From CALARM01 sp964431735 (GTDB lineage Bacteria > Vulcanimicrobiota > SpSt-956 > JAKJGF01): a stretch of DNA of 64,000 nt. A program made the position numbers and the translations under genes. Of the stretch, positions 34,401 through 43,089 are shown in pieces. The notes beneath the pieces were generated by a model that saw only the letters and a list, made by a program, of their open reading frames with translations, was not told the origin of the DNA and did not search any database. How positions within the stretch are numbered: the first letter of the stretch is position 1; the number at the start of each line of letters is the position of its first letter. The stretch spans positions 10,167-74,166 of the forward strand of contig CAYSLJ010000008.1 of assembly GCA_964431735.1 (NCBI GenBank), given 5' to 3'.

Positions 34401-36823
34401 AGATCCATATTTCTGCCCCAGCACATAACGTTTATATCATCTTTGCCTATATATCCCATACCTGCCAGTTCCCCTTTACCCTGGCCTTCAATTATATTAA
34501 GATAATTAAGAAAAATTTTATTTTTCGATATATATCCGAACGTTTCTATCTTTCCGATATTAACTCCATGCCACACTCCTCCGGGAGAAAGAAGGTGAAG
34601 ATTGCCGTACATATTACCTGATATGCCTGAAATCGTCACTTTTCCTTCAAGAGGAAGAAGAGATTTCTTTGTGGAACTATTTAATAAATTACCTTTTATA
34701 AAAGGAATGGAAAGGTCACTGTTTTTAAAATAACCGCAGAGTTTAAAATTCTTTAATTTATAAGTATTAATATCCATATCGGGAATTTCTATATTTCCTG
34801 CAATAAGAGGAGTCTCCAAAGAACCTCTTGCCGAGATATCCATTTTCAATAAACCCTTAATTTTATATTTACTCAGAGGAGGATAGAGAGAGGTAATAGT
34901 TTCAACTTTTATTTGAGGAGAATTCAAAAATAAATCAATTGTCTTTTCAGAGCCGGTAGAAATAATCCCTCTACCTGTAATCGGATTCCCGTTCCAGAGA
35001 GCATAAACATCACTTATAAGGAGAAACTTATCTGCAAATTCGAAGTTACATCTGCCATGGTCTATGTTCTGCCCCATCATTGTCAGGGAAGCATCTGAGA
35101 AATTTCCTCTTGCCAGGATATCATTTTCACTGCCGCAGATTTCTATGGAAAAATCAGATATACCTGAAAAACCGGTCAATGCCATTTCAGGATATATTCC
35201 ATGTAAACTGTCAAGATTAAAATTATTGCCGTCTGCATATAAATTTAAAACCGGTTTTTTGACATTTATTATATGCCCTGCAAGCTCGACTGAGCCTGAA
35301 GATGTATGGGCTGTAAGATTACTTATACTAAGGGTTTCATTGAAATAAGTAAAAGAAGTTTCAAGACCCTGAAAATTTAATCCCATAAAGCTTAAGCCTT
35401 TAGAAGATGATATATCAGCACTTACAATAGGATTATCCTTATGACCGAGAATAAAAACTTTAGAATTTACGAAACCATTTAATTTAAATTTTTCCAGTTC
35501 CGGTATAAAGAGTGACATGTATGCAGGGTTAATATCTTTTGCTTCCAGAGTTATATTCATATCAGGTTCTTTCGGTTTCTCAGGAATGCCAGCAAAACCT
35601 TTAAGACGTATCTCTCCTCCTCCGAACAAACATGTTGCCTCCTGAATGTGAAGTTTTTTCTCCCTGAATGATCCTCTGCCATAAAAATTTTTACAGGTTT
35701 TTCCTTTTAATTTTATTATCCGGGACGTTATGGTAGACAGAAAAAGTGCTTCATGAGCCGGGCCTGTTATCAATGTTTTAATGGAAACAGTTCCTTTTAT
35801 TTTATATTTTTCAATTTCAGGGAAAAATTTATCGATTACAGGATCTACCTGAAAATCAGGACAATCAATTGATAATTCTACAAAAGGTTCTTTTCGAAGA
35901 AAAGAAATAGTACCGGAAACATTAACGAAAGAATGGTCCCTTCTGCCCTGAATATCCAGAAGAGTGAGACTATCTCCTTTAAACCTCATGTTTCCTTTGA
36001 TATCATTCACATGAACCTTACCTTCGAAACAATCGACAGAGCCTTCTCTTATATTTCCATCTCCGTCTATATTCAAAAAAAGCTCACCATTTTTTTTGGG
36101 AAATAACGAAAGAGATAAGGCAGTATTTATTTTACCTCCTGTAAAATTCAGGTGTTTTATATGGACAAGTTTTCCCCATTTTGATATATCTATATCTGAA
36201 AGCTCTGCCATGGCAGAGAATCTGGATGTTATATAATCGCCTTCTCCTTTCAGAGATAACCATGACACACCTTCACGACCGGTGATAAAAAAGTTAAGAT
36301 AAGGATTTGCCCACAGATCAGCTGTTCCGTTAATATCAGTCATAGAAAACTTTAAAGGCAAATCTTTTCTATTGGATATTAATGTCAGCCTTCCATTTCT
36401 GATTTCCATAGAACCGTTAAAAGGTATTATCTTTTTTTCACCTGCCTTAAAAAGCTCCTGGACATTCCATTTACCTTCAGAAGAACAGGTAACATTCATT
36501 ACAGGATTTATTACTGAAACATGACTTATACATTCCAGAGGTTCACTATTTTTCAAATAATTTTTCAGATGATATTCTACTATTACAGTATCTGCTGTTA
36601 TTATTTTTTCACCTTTCATGGAAAGTAAAGCGATATTTTTCAAAGTAATATGAGACAGATTAAAGGCTACACTCTCTACAGAAAAAGTACCATTAATTTT
36701 TTTCTGTATTTCCTTACCTATTACTTTATCCCACGGGTAATTTTCTAAAGACATATAAATAAACAGGCACGATAAAATAATAACAGTCAATAATATGGAT
36801 AAAATTATTTTTTTTCTCTTCAT
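31469..36823 (-). CDS. TamB-like / AsmA-superfamily envelope protein
   Basis: A 1784-residue protein with an N-terminal membrane anchor (residues ~5-23, IILSILLTVIILSCLFIYMS), then an AsmA-like start and well over a thousand residues of repeating beta-strand pattern such as GSMEIRNGRLTLIS, IRGSFLGTENNMAGWVDF, LSGIIDVPQGSINLIGTSFD. The C-terminal ~360 residues match the DUF490/TamB domain, closing with beta strands (LNLQFKLKQSKFDPEIN ... TRFLFDYRF). TamB-family proteins bridge the inner and outer membranes and are thought to carry phospholipids or help outer-membrane protein assembly. This is the strongest sign of an outer membrane. No tamA/bamA gene is adjacent. No clear ribosome-binding site; a heptad array lies 27 bases upstream. 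Confidence 0.85.
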   Translation of the reverse strand: MKRKKIILSILLTVIILSCLFIYMSLENYPWDKVIGKEIQKKINGTFSVESVAFNLSHITLKNIALLSMKGEKIITADTVIVEYHLKNYLKNSEPLECISHVSVINPVMNVTCSSEGKWNVQELFKAGEKKIIPFNGSMEIRNGRLTLISNRKDLPLKFSMTDINGTADLWANPYLNFFITGREGVSWLSLKGEGDYITSRFSAMAELSDIDISKWGKLVHIKHLNFTGGKINTALSLSLFPKKNGELFLNIDGDGNIREGSVDCFEGKVHVNDIKGNMRFKGDSLTLLDIQGRRDHSFVNVSGTISFLRKEPFVELSIDCPDFQVDPVIDKFFPEIEKYKIKGTVSIKTLITGPAHEALFLSTITSRIIKLKGKTCKNFYGRGSFREKKLHIQEATCLFGGGEIRLKGFAGIPEKPKEPDMNITLEAKDINPAYMSLFIPELEKFKLNGFVNSKVFILGHKDNPIVSADISSSKGLSFMGLNFQGLETSFTYFNETLSISNLTAHTSSGSVELAGHIINVKKPVLNLYADGNNFNLDSLHGIYPEMALTGFSGISDFSIEICGSENDILARGNFSDASLTMMGQNIDHGRCNFEFADKFLLISDVYALWNGNPITGRGIISTGSEKTIDLFLNSPQIKVETITSLYPPLSKYKIKGLLKMDISARGSLETPLIAGNIEIPDMDINTYKLKNFKLCGYFKNSDLSIPFIKGNLLNSSTKKSLLPLEGKVTISGISGNMYGNLHLLSPGGVWHGVNIGKIETFGYISKNKIFLNYLNIIEGQGKGELAGMGYIGKDDINVMCWGRNMDLHILDNIKEIPETLQGSLSFTSLVKGSLVKPEISGNVLVKKGRYGNIKFSLNSDFTILEKKLLLNNLCLLRKNGMYNMTGQIELEDRYKFTLETELEGAKISQWKEFASVLNTLSIDGDVRASMSLKGNFEDLKDSNFTDKLDVTGKVAIFNGTVKGMKIDVLDTDFSIEEGTVNLSHLNMARDHSSLQAKGSYNIKSKEFSFNFVSQKFYFKDFQEFFNKYSLKGQGQIRGSFLGTENNMAGWVDFKFLKPELNGHMVDWASGIVNFQGKELILRSLFIKKNNDVYSGGGNINLLADPELFLVFHAKDVEISDLLRVTMIKSIPPLKGKLSFQTYLRGTISKPVVSSTMKIENMNINSFPVERISAEFHLTQKEINIGHLEMRSGKMFVTGYGHTGIGKDTYLNMEGKNIPLDLLEKACMLGDRFNLEGKMDLNLNASGPTDKLNLIGSFQVIDGMINNYKISRIRSLLSYDGSILNLKDLRFVERDFNLIASGTVPVTLKRDRLWAWEFPSPMDIVITTSANDLSILNIFNPDFQGTRGDIKSSIHIGGTPLNPELNGEISVANGVITHKIFREPVEEFNMSLFINNKNIILDTLKGKVGKGSVMASGTVSLEHFMPGEINVDIEADKILLDLPDYFKSEVTFNSSIKGTLSKPVIAGNIILDDYNARLYSGLLSFSFDKKSGNIEDTFSLINSDSGINKEQSPLFSNMGNVKLGLNLNIGNDYWMDSQMFRIRPRGEIRIGGNLSYPTLSGIIDVPQGSINLIGTSFDIRDSQLTFMEENGFIPVLSVRASTFFQGKEIFVDVLGPANNVATNFTSNPPMPSNDLLRILNPEIGYQNTVDNSNIFQSTVLNLTSNTFSGYVFNPIEETLSKGLGLDIFSINLSQNGNVGIEVGKQINDWLSMSYRLYNRDELNQLNSSTYIVERAVLNLQFKLKQSKFDPEINSPLDPTFNSTFNIGTNTTGDLNTRFLFDYRF

Positions 36824-36850
36824 AAAAATAAATTCTCTGGTCTTATTATC

Positions 36851-36939
36851 GTGACGCGTGACGCATGAAGCGTGACGCGAGGATTACTTACAGGTTGTTA
36901 TGACCACAATAAATTCTGATAACTTATGAAATATGCTAT
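36851..36939. repeat. GTGACGC heptad array and shared 30-bp segment
   Basis: GTGACGC, GTGACGC, ATGAAGC, GTGACGC (36851-36878) followed by GAGG. At 36910-36939 TAAATTCTGATAACTTATGA is shared, with few changes, with 48011-48039 and with the inverse of 25741-25770. Confidence 0.7.
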
Positions 36940-37034
36940 AAATTCTTCAGGAATAGAAAATATTCTAGTTCATAGAACAAATATCCTTTATAGTCAGTTT
37001 TATAAAGTGTTATAATTTATTTTTCTGTTAAACA

Positions 37035-37206
37035 CTATATTTTTGCACGTTTTAAAAAAATTATAATTTCTTACATATTTGAATAAAATTATGTAAGAAC
37101 AAAAAGCTATTAGCTTTTAGATTTGTTCTTTAGTCTAATTGCTAATATCTAATTAACCTTAAACTTAAGAATTACAACTGTTTTTAAGAAATCTACAAAA
37201 GTATAG
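37035..37206. repeat. Family-2 MITE-like element, copy 1
   Basis: The left end CTATATTTTTGCACG..TTTTAAAAA and the reverse complement of the right end (CTATACTTTTGTAGATTTC) are imperfect terminal inverted repeats. The inside (TTATAATTTCTTACAT, AAAGCTATTAGCTTTTAG, GTTCTTTAGTCTAATTGC) matches the copy at 43629-43878. It is the main content of the 499-bp gap between the TamB-like gene and the surface-protein gene. Confidence 0.75.
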
Positions 37207-37322
37207 GAGCTAAAAAAATTCTTCCAGGAAAATTATAAAAAAAGGATTTTTCTGCTACATGACTAAATAATATTTATCAGGATAATAAAATAAACATTCA
37301 TTATTAGAAAGGCGGTTGTTTT

Positions 37323-39545
37323 ATGAAAAAATTCATTATTACAACAATTTCTTTATCTTTGATTCTTATATGCCTTACTCTGAACCTTTCGGCTCAGGAG
37401 GTTATAAGAGTTTATATTGACGGGAGAGAACTTTTTTTCGACGTACCTCCGACTCAAAAAGACGGTTTTACACTGGTCCCTCTGAGAGCCATATTTAACG
37501 GTCTGGGAGCAACAGTAAAATACGACAGCAATACAAGAACCATTACTTCAAACAAAGGTGCCACCACAGTACAGCTCACGCTGGACAGCACCAACGCCTA
37601 TGTAAACGGCCAGATAAGAAAACTTGATATGCCTGCCATGAGCATAAACGAAAGAACCCTTGTGCCTTTAAGATTTGTAGGAGAAGCTTTCGGGGCAAAG
37701 GTAAAATGGGACGGAAAAACAAGATCCATATTTATCAGCACACAGGATATGCAGGGTACTCCTCAGGGTGCTCCGGCAATCTATGCAATTATGCACAGTG
37801 CCACAGGTACTCTGGGAGCAGGTGAGGTATTAACAGTAACTTTAATTGGTACACCCGGTGGTAAGGCTACATTTGATATACCGGGCATAATAACCGGAAT
37901 TACGATGAATGAAGTAAGCACTGGAAAATATGAAGGTACCTATACGGTAAAATCTTCCGACTCGGGGAAAGATTTTCTCATTACAGGATATCTGTCAAAG
38001 GATAATTCTGCTCCTGTAGCAGGACAGGCAGAAAAAAAAATATCTATGGGACAGGTAACAGACAGTATAAAAATCATTTCAATATCTCATAATGCTTCTC
38101 CACTCTTTCGTCCGGGAGATGTCATGGAAGTAATTCTCACAGGAACTGCAGGAGGACAGGCTACATTTGATATAGGCAATATAATCAGAGGACTGAATAT
38201 GGTTGAAATTCAGGCAGGTACCTATAAAGGAACCTATACGGCAAAGGGCTCAGATAATATTTCAAACGGTTTCATAACAGGATATTTAAAAAAAGATAAT
38301 ACTTCTGTAAACCTTCAGGATAATGTACCGGTCAATATGGGTTCTGTACAGCCACCTCCTGTGGAAGAAATAAAGATTTCTTCTTTTACTCATAATGCAA
38401 CGAAATCTCTCAAAAAAGGCGATGAACTCAGGGTTACACTGAAAGGCACCCAGGGATGCAATGTCTTTTTCGATATTACCAACTTCAAATCAAATATCCC
38501 TATGACTGAGATACAGCCCGGTATTTATGAAGGTATCTACAGGGTGTTACCGGGAGACAATGTAAGAGAATCTTATCTTCTGGGACATCTTTCAAAGAGC
38601 GGGAAAGAGGCCCCTGTATTTCAGACAGGTCCTGTTACATTTGCCGGTATTTCTCCTTCAGTATCGGAAGTTTCACCGAAAAACGGTGCAACAGTAGAAA
38701 GTGACAGACCCAATATATATGTAACCTTTGATACGCAAAAAGGAAGCCTGATAAATCCTCAGACGGTAAAATTACTTGTAGACGGAGTGGATGTAACAGG
38801 GCAGGTTACGAAAGCCCCTATGTTTATATCATACAATCCGGCAAATCCTCTTCCCTTGAGAAGAAATATATGGGTCGAACTTACTGCACAGGATGAAAAT
38901 GGCAACAGTGTACAGCACGGATGGTCTTTTATTATATCACCTGCTGCAAAAGGTCTGATTTCTTCTGCATCTCATAACGGACAGTTACCGCTGAAAATAG
39001 GACAGAATCTGCAGGTTACCATGTACGGTGCAGGCGGATGTGTTGCATGGTTTGAAATAATAGGCCTCATAAACATAACTATGAAGGAAACGTCAAGCGG
39101 TATTTATTACGGGGAATATCCTGTAACATCTGTAGCAAAAGCATCGGGAGCAAAAATCATTGTCCATTTGAAAAATCAAGCGACAGAAGATACTCTGGTA
39201 GTAGAACCTCCTGTCACATTTGACGTGGAACAGGGATTTAATGCGCCAAATATAACAAGTGTACAAAACGGTCAGAAGGTAACCTTCCCGATTGAAATAA
39301 AGGGCACAACAAAACCCTATGCAACTGTTGAGATAACCTATGAATATCAAACAAATTTATTCAATGTGTTACCTGTAAAAGGTGTGGCAGGAACAAAAAG
39401 GCTTTCAGCAGACGAAAAAGGATATTTCTATGATAAATATACCTCTATCTTCGGCTCCGGCACACAGCATACTATAACTGCTACCGCCATAGATAGTGCA
39501 GGCAATAAATCTCCTCAGACTGTTATTATTGTAACGGAACAGTGA
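37323..39545 (+). CDS. Secreted copper-amine-oxidase N-domain protein with Ig-like repeats
   Basis: A 740-residue exported protein. A signal peptide (residues 1-24, ending NLSAQ) is followed by a Cu_amine_oxidN1 domain (~28-140) with both half-repeats DGFTLVPLRAIFNGLGATVK and TLVPLRFVGEAFGAKVKWDG. In Firmicutes and related bacteria this domain is a surface stalk domain, and no amine-oxidase activity is implied. Then come four ~100-residue beta repeats sharing H-N-A-[ST]-x-x-L-x-x-G-x-x-[LM]-x-V-[TI]-L-x-G-[TA]-x-G, and a C-terminal Ig-like domain (ITSVQNGQKVTFPIEIKGTT) for surface attachment or adhesion. AAAGGCGG gives a fair ribosome-binding site. No sortase or S-layer anchor motif is seen. 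Confidence 0.8.
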   Translation: MKKFIITTISLSLILICLTLNLSAQEVIRVYIDGRELFFDVPPTQKDGFTLVPLRAIFNGLGATVKYDSNTRTITSNKGATTVQLTLDSTNAYVNGQIRKLDMPAMSINERTLVPLRFVGEAFGAKVKWDGKTRSIFISTQDMQGTPQGAPAIYAIMHSATGTLGAGEVLTVTLIGTPGGKATFDIPGIITGITMNEVSTGKYEGTYTVKSSDSGKDFLITGYLSKDNSAPVAGQAEKKISMGQVTDSIKIISISHNASPLFRPGDVMEVILTGTAGGQATFDIGNIIRGLNMVEIQAGTYKGTYTAKGSDNISNGFITGYLKKDNTSVNLQDNVPVNMGSVQPPPVEEIKISSFTHNATKSLKKGDELRVTLKGTQGCNVFFDITNFKSNIPMTEIQPGIYEGIYRVLPGDNVRESYLLGHLSKSGKEAPVFQTGPVTFAGISPSVSEVSPKNGATVESDRPNIYVTFDTQKGSLINPQTVKLLVDGVDVTGQVTKAPMFISYNPANPLPLRRNIWVELTAQDENGNSVQHGWSFIISPAAKGLISSASHNGQLPLKIGQNLQVTMYGAGGCVAWFEIIGLINITMKETSSGIYYGEYPVTSVAKASGAKIIVHLKNQATEDTLVVEPPVTFDVEQGFNAPNITSVQNGQKVTFPIEIKGTTKPYATVEITYEYQTNLFNVLPVKGVAGTKRLSADEKGYFYDKYTSIFGSGTQHTITATAIDSAGNKSPQTVIIVTEQ

Positions 39546-39607
39546 GTCGTGAATAGTGATTAGTGAGTCGTGAAGACAATCTTTCACTCACGACTCACTA
39601 ATCACTA
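39542..39607. repeat. GTGAnnn heptad array with perfect 20-bp hairpin
   Basis: GTGAGTC, GTGAATA, GTGATTA, GTGAGTC, GTGAAGA run in phase starting two bases before the surface-protein gene ends. TAGTGATTAGTGAGTCGTGA (39554-39573) pairs perfectly with 39588-39607. It could stop transcription between the surface-protein gene and the PEP-synthase-like gene, but the stem is AT/GT-rich and lacks a strong T-run. Confidence 0.8.
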
Positions 39608-39616
39608 TAAAGATAT

Positions 39617-42142
39617 ATGAATAAAATCATTTCTCTTGCTTCAGAAGAACCTGACCTGACTGTCCTTATGGGGACCAAGGCATCCAACCTCAACAAATTG
39701 CTTCATCTTGGTTTTAATGTACCATCCGGTTTCTGCATCACGTCAGGGGTTTATCATGAACATATTGAAAAATCCGGTATAAATAACATAGAAATAAAAA
39801 ATTCTCCTGAAGAGAAAATCAATATTCTGAAGGAGATAAGAGAAAAAATTATTAATTCACCGATAAATGGAAATTTAAAAAAAGAAATAGAGGAACATTT
39901 TCACCTTCTTGGAAGCAAATCAGTTGCAGTCCGCTCGTCATGTACGGCAGAAGATCTACAGAAAAATTCCTTTGCAGGTCAATATGACACATTTATTGGC
40001 ATAACCACAGTTGAAGATTGCATTCAGTCCATAAAAAAATGCTGGGCTTCTCTATGGAATGAAAGAGTTTTTCGTTACAGGGAAAAATATAAAATCAATC
40101 ACAGAGAAATCTCCATGGCAGTTATTGTTCAGACTTTAATAGAACCGGATTTTTCGGGTGTACTGTTTACCGTTGAACCGGTAAAAGGAGAAAAAGACAG
40201 AATTGTAGTGGAATATTGCCGGGGGCAGGGAGAAGCTCTTGTATCCGGCAGAATAACACCTGAGAGAATAATCATAGATAAAAAAAATCTAAAAATCATT
40301 GAAGAGACAAAAAGGGAATTTTCCAAAGAGCTTCTCAAAAAACTGGTAGAAGATTCATTAAAAATTGAAGATTTTTTTATGAGTCCCCGGGACATAGAAT
40401 GGGCAATAAAAAATCAAGAAATCTATTTTCTTCAATCAAGACCTGTCAGCACTTTAAGTGAAGATAATTTTATATGGACAAATGCAAATACCGGAGAAGT
40501 TCTGCCTGATGTTGCCACCCCTGTAACATGGTCTGTAGCAAAGCTCTTCATAAAAGAAATTTTCCGTCAGATTCTTACCCTGACAGGCATAGAACTCGAT
40601 AATACAGAGATAATAAAACTCATAGGAGGAAGGATTTATTTCAATTTAAATGTGGTTACAGGTATATTTAAAGCTTTACCGGGGATGAAAGACAGGGAAT
40701 TCAGCGACGTGCTGGGAGGCATGCAGGGAAAAAAAATAGAAGGTCTTCCTGAAATATTACCTGAAGATATAGTAAGATTTAAAATAAACCCCTGGAAGGT
40801 TCTATTCAGATTACCTGCTCTTCTTCTATGGTTTATACTTAATCCTCCTTCAAAAGGTTTTTCCTTTATAGATATAATCAGAAAAGACACTGACCTGTTA
40901 ATGGAAAAAGATATTTCCTCTATGACAGATGAAGAACTATTCGGCCATTTCCATAACATAATGGAGAAATTTCATGATATCGCACAACTTGTTTCCTGTG
41001 CAGGAAGCGGAATGAGTTACTTTAATATTCTTAACAAAATCTGCCGTCACTGGCTTTCCGATAGTGATTCTTCAATTTCAAACAGTCTTATGTCCGGTAT
41101 GGGTAATATGGAATCCGCTCTGAGCGGGCTGGATCTATGGAAACTATCTATTTTTGCCTCTGAACATGAACAAGTAAAAACCATTATTATGTCCGAACAT
41201 AATTTTGAGGAAACAGAGATATTACTCAAAAAAATTCCGCAGGGAAGAGAATTTTTATCAAAATGGAATAATTTCATAAAAAACCATGGTCATCATACAA
41301 GAGGAGAAATAGAACTTTATAATAAAAGATGGTCTGAAGAACCTGACTGTATACTGGATAGAGTAAGATTTTTCATAAACCAGAAAGATACCTGTAATAC
41401 TGTAAAAGAATATGAAAAAAGAACTGAAGAAAGAGATTTTTTAGTAAAAAAGCTCAGAAAAATGTTAAATAATCCATTAAAAAGATATATCTTCAATCAT
41501 GTTCTTCTCCAGGCCTCTTCAGGGCTTGTATTCAGAGAAAACATTAAAAGTGAAGCAGTAAAAAGGATCTTCATATGCAGGCTCATTCTCCTGGAAGCTG
41601 GCCGCAGGTTTCACGGAAAAGGGATCATGGAAAAAGATGATGATATTTTTTTTCTGGAACTTCAGGAAATAGAAGATTTATTTAAAAGTAGATTAAATAA
41701 TAGAGGAGAAATAATAAGGGAAAGAAGATATGACTATGAAAAAAATCTAAAAATCACTCCGCCTCCTGTTATAAAAGGAAATTTCGACTGTTTTGTCACC
41801 GAAGATATTAACGTGAGTAATGAAATTTTTAATGGAATCGCAGTAAGTCCGGGCGTTGTAACAGGCCATGCCAGGGTTATACTTAACAGTGACAGAGACG
41901 AAAAAATTCTCCCTGGCGAAATTCTTGTTGCTCCTTTTACAGACCCGGGCTGGACTCCTTACTTCATTTCTGCATCTGCAATAGTCATGGACATGGGAGG
42001 TATGCTCAGCCATGGCAGTATTGTCGCCAGGGAACTTGCCATACCTGCCGTAGTGAATGTTGGGCCTGCCACAAAGATTATAAAGACAGGTCAGCTCATA
42101 AGGGTAGACGGAAATAACGGAACAGTAGAAATATGTATATGA
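39617..42142 (+). CDS. PEP synthase / rifampin phosphotransferase family enzyme
   Basis: An 841-residue phosphotransferase. The N-terminal ATP-binding domain (residues ~1-320) has GTKASNLNKL, VAVRSSCTAEDLQKNSFAGQ and GVLFTVEP. The middle (~325-740, beginning NTGEVLPDVATPVTWSV) is a substrate-type domain. The C-terminal swivelling domain (~750-841) carries the phosphohistidine in GGMLSHGSIVARELAIPAVV. There is no C-terminal TIM barrel as in true PEP synthase or pyruvate phosphate dikinase, and the order and size match the rifampin phosphotransferase (RPH) group of about 860 residues, which uses ATP to phosphorylate an acceptor, releasing AMP and phosphate. The acceptor here is not known; rifampin is only one possibility. 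The start ATG follows the heptad hairpin without an obvious Shine-Dalgarno sequence. Confidence 0.8.
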   Translation: MNKIISLASEEPDLTVLMGTKASNLNKLLHLGFNVPSGFCITSGVYHEHIEKSGINNIEIKNSPEEKINILKEIREKIINSPINGNLKKEIEEHFHLLGSKSVAVRSSCTAEDLQKNSFAGQYDTFIGITTVEDCIQSIKKCWASLWNERVFRYREKYKINHREISMAVIVQTLIEPDFSGVLFTVEPVKGEKDRIVVEYCRGQGEALVSGRITPERIIIDKKNLKIIEETKREFSKELLKKLVEDSLKIEDFFMSPRDIEWAIKNQEIYFLQSRPVSTLSEDNFIWTNANTGEVLPDVATPVTWSVAKLFIKEIFRQILTLTGIELDNTEIIKLIGGRIYFNLNVVTGIFKALPGMKDREFSDVLGGMQGKKIEGLPEILPEDIVRFKINPWKVLFRLPALLLWFILNPPSKGFSFIDIIRKDTDLLMEKDISSMTDEELFGHFHNIMEKFHDIAQLVSCAGSGMSYFNILNKICRHWLSDSDSSISNSLMSGMGNMESALSGLDLWKLSIFASEHEQVKTIIMSEHNFEETEILLKKIPQGREFLSKWNNFIKNHGHHTRGEIELYNKRWSEEPDCILDRVRFFINQKDTCNTVKEYEKRTEERDFLVKKLRKMLNNPLKRYIFNHVLLQASSGLVFRENIKSEAVKRIFICRLILLEAGRRFHGKGIMEKDDDIFFLELQEIEDLFKSRLNNRGEIIRERRYDYEKNLKITPPPVIKGNFDCFVTEDINVSNEIFNGIAVSPGVVTGHARVILNSDRDEKILPGEILVAPFTDPGWTPYFISASAIVMDMGGMLSHGSIVARELAIPAVVNVGPATKIIKTGQLIRVDGNNGTVEICI

Positions 42143-42147
42143 GAATC

Positions 42148-42168
42148 GTAACGCGTAACGCGTCACGA
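42148..42168. repeat. GTAACGC heptad array
   Basis: GTAACGC, GTAACGC, GTCACGA directly after the stop codon of the PEP-synthase-like gene. The rest of the 98-bp spacer holds CAGTAACAGGTAATT and GGTCAGTGGTCACTG, further short 7-bp-periodic fragments. Confidence 0.75.
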
Positions 42169-42240
42169 TATATAAGATTTTGGTTACTAATTTACCTGTT
42201 TCGGTCCTTAGCTCAGATCAGTAACAGGTAATTTCGCCGG

Positions 42241-42945
42241 TCAGTGGTCACTGCTTATCAAATCATTGAGCATCTGAATATATCCCTGAACTGCTTCATT
42301 AAATAACTGTCTTCCCAGTTCTTTATCCGCTTCTCCCTGATCGCCGTTTATAACACCTGTAGAGGTATAAGATCTTGTTTTTTCAAGGCTTGTAAAATAA
42401 GTATAAGGAGGAGTATGTTTTGCAAAATGCTCCTTCTTGACCATTTTCTCATAAAGATAAAGCATCATTGATACCTCTTCTGCTGTAGCATGGCCTGATG
42501 ACGAAAAATATACCGTTCGCAGACTCTGAACTTTTTTAATATCCCACCATGCAACAGAATAATAGCTTACACCCGGTAATTCGAAGCAGAGATTCTGAAA
42601 GGCACAGATTATACTTGCTTCGTTCAGGCCATGGCCATTGACCATAAGAAACTGACGAAATCCGTGCAGATAAAGGGCTCTTACGATATCTTCTATAAGT
42701 TTCTGAAGGGTTTCAGGTCTCACTGTTACAGTGCCGGTGAAAGCCATATGTGGCACCATGGACAGGCCAAAATTTATACATGGTGTCACTATAGTAAAAG
42801 TTCTGTTTCCAACTTCAAGGGCTATCTTTTCAGAAATATAACTGTCTGTTCCCAGTGGCAGCGAAAGGCTGTGCTGTGCAACGCTTCCTACCGGTATTAT
42901 AATAGCTTTTCTGCTTTCCAGATATTTTTCTACTTCGTGCCATGT
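42241..42945 (-). CDS. Creatininase-family protein with an altered metal site
   Basis: A protein of about 234 residues in the creatininase/FAPy-deformylase/MftE superfamily of metal-dependent amidohydrolases. Recognisable motifs are PVGSVAQHSLSLPLGTDSYI, NFGLSMVPHMAFTGTVTV, MVNGHGLNEAS and SSSGHATAEEVSMML. The usual [ST]-[TV]-E-Q-H-G metal motif here reads SVAQHS, so the first metal-binding glutamate is alanine; the other histidine, aspartate and glutamate ligands are in place. Function is unsure. I start it at the ATG at 42945 (MTWHEVEKYL), which opens family members; the ATG at 42993 lies inside a family-1 repeat element that covers 42981-43070. Confidence 0.7.
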   Translation of the reverse strand, partial: TWHEVEKYLESRKAIIIPVGSVAQHSLSLPLGTDSYISEKIALEVGNRTFTIVTPCINFGLSMVPHMAFTGTVTVRPETLQKLIEDIVRALYLHGFRQFLMVNGHGLNEASIICAFQNLCFELPGVSYYSVAWWDIKKVQSLRTVYFSSSGHATAEEVSMMLYLYEKMVKKEHFAKHTPPYTYFTSLEKTRSYTSTGVINGDQGEADKELGRQLFNEAVQGYIQMLNDLISSDH

Positions 42946-42980
42946 CATTTCTAATAGTTCCAAAATAACACCACTTTCTA

Positions 42981-43070
42981 CTGCAGTGAGCATAGATAAT
43001 ACATATAATCTTATCGTAACGCGTAAGGGGGAGGAAATTTTTTATTACATGCTTATGCTCAGATCAGTAA
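42981..43070. repeat. Family-1 element overlapping an upstream gene start
   Basis: CTGCAGTGAGCATAGATAAT, GTAACGC, GTAAGGG, GGAGGAAATTTT, TTATTACATGCTTATG and CTCAGATCAGTAA follow the family-1 order with a shortened heptad core. Its left end reaches into the possible N-terminus of the creatininase-like gene (ATG at 42993). Confidence 0.75.
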
Positions 43071-43089
43071 ATATTTATATATAAAAATT

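Noticed and set aside
39617..42142. Calling the enzyme PEP synthase (ppsA)
   Set aside because: The C-terminal TIM-barrel PEP-binding domain is missing and the phosphohistidine domain is at the C-terminus.
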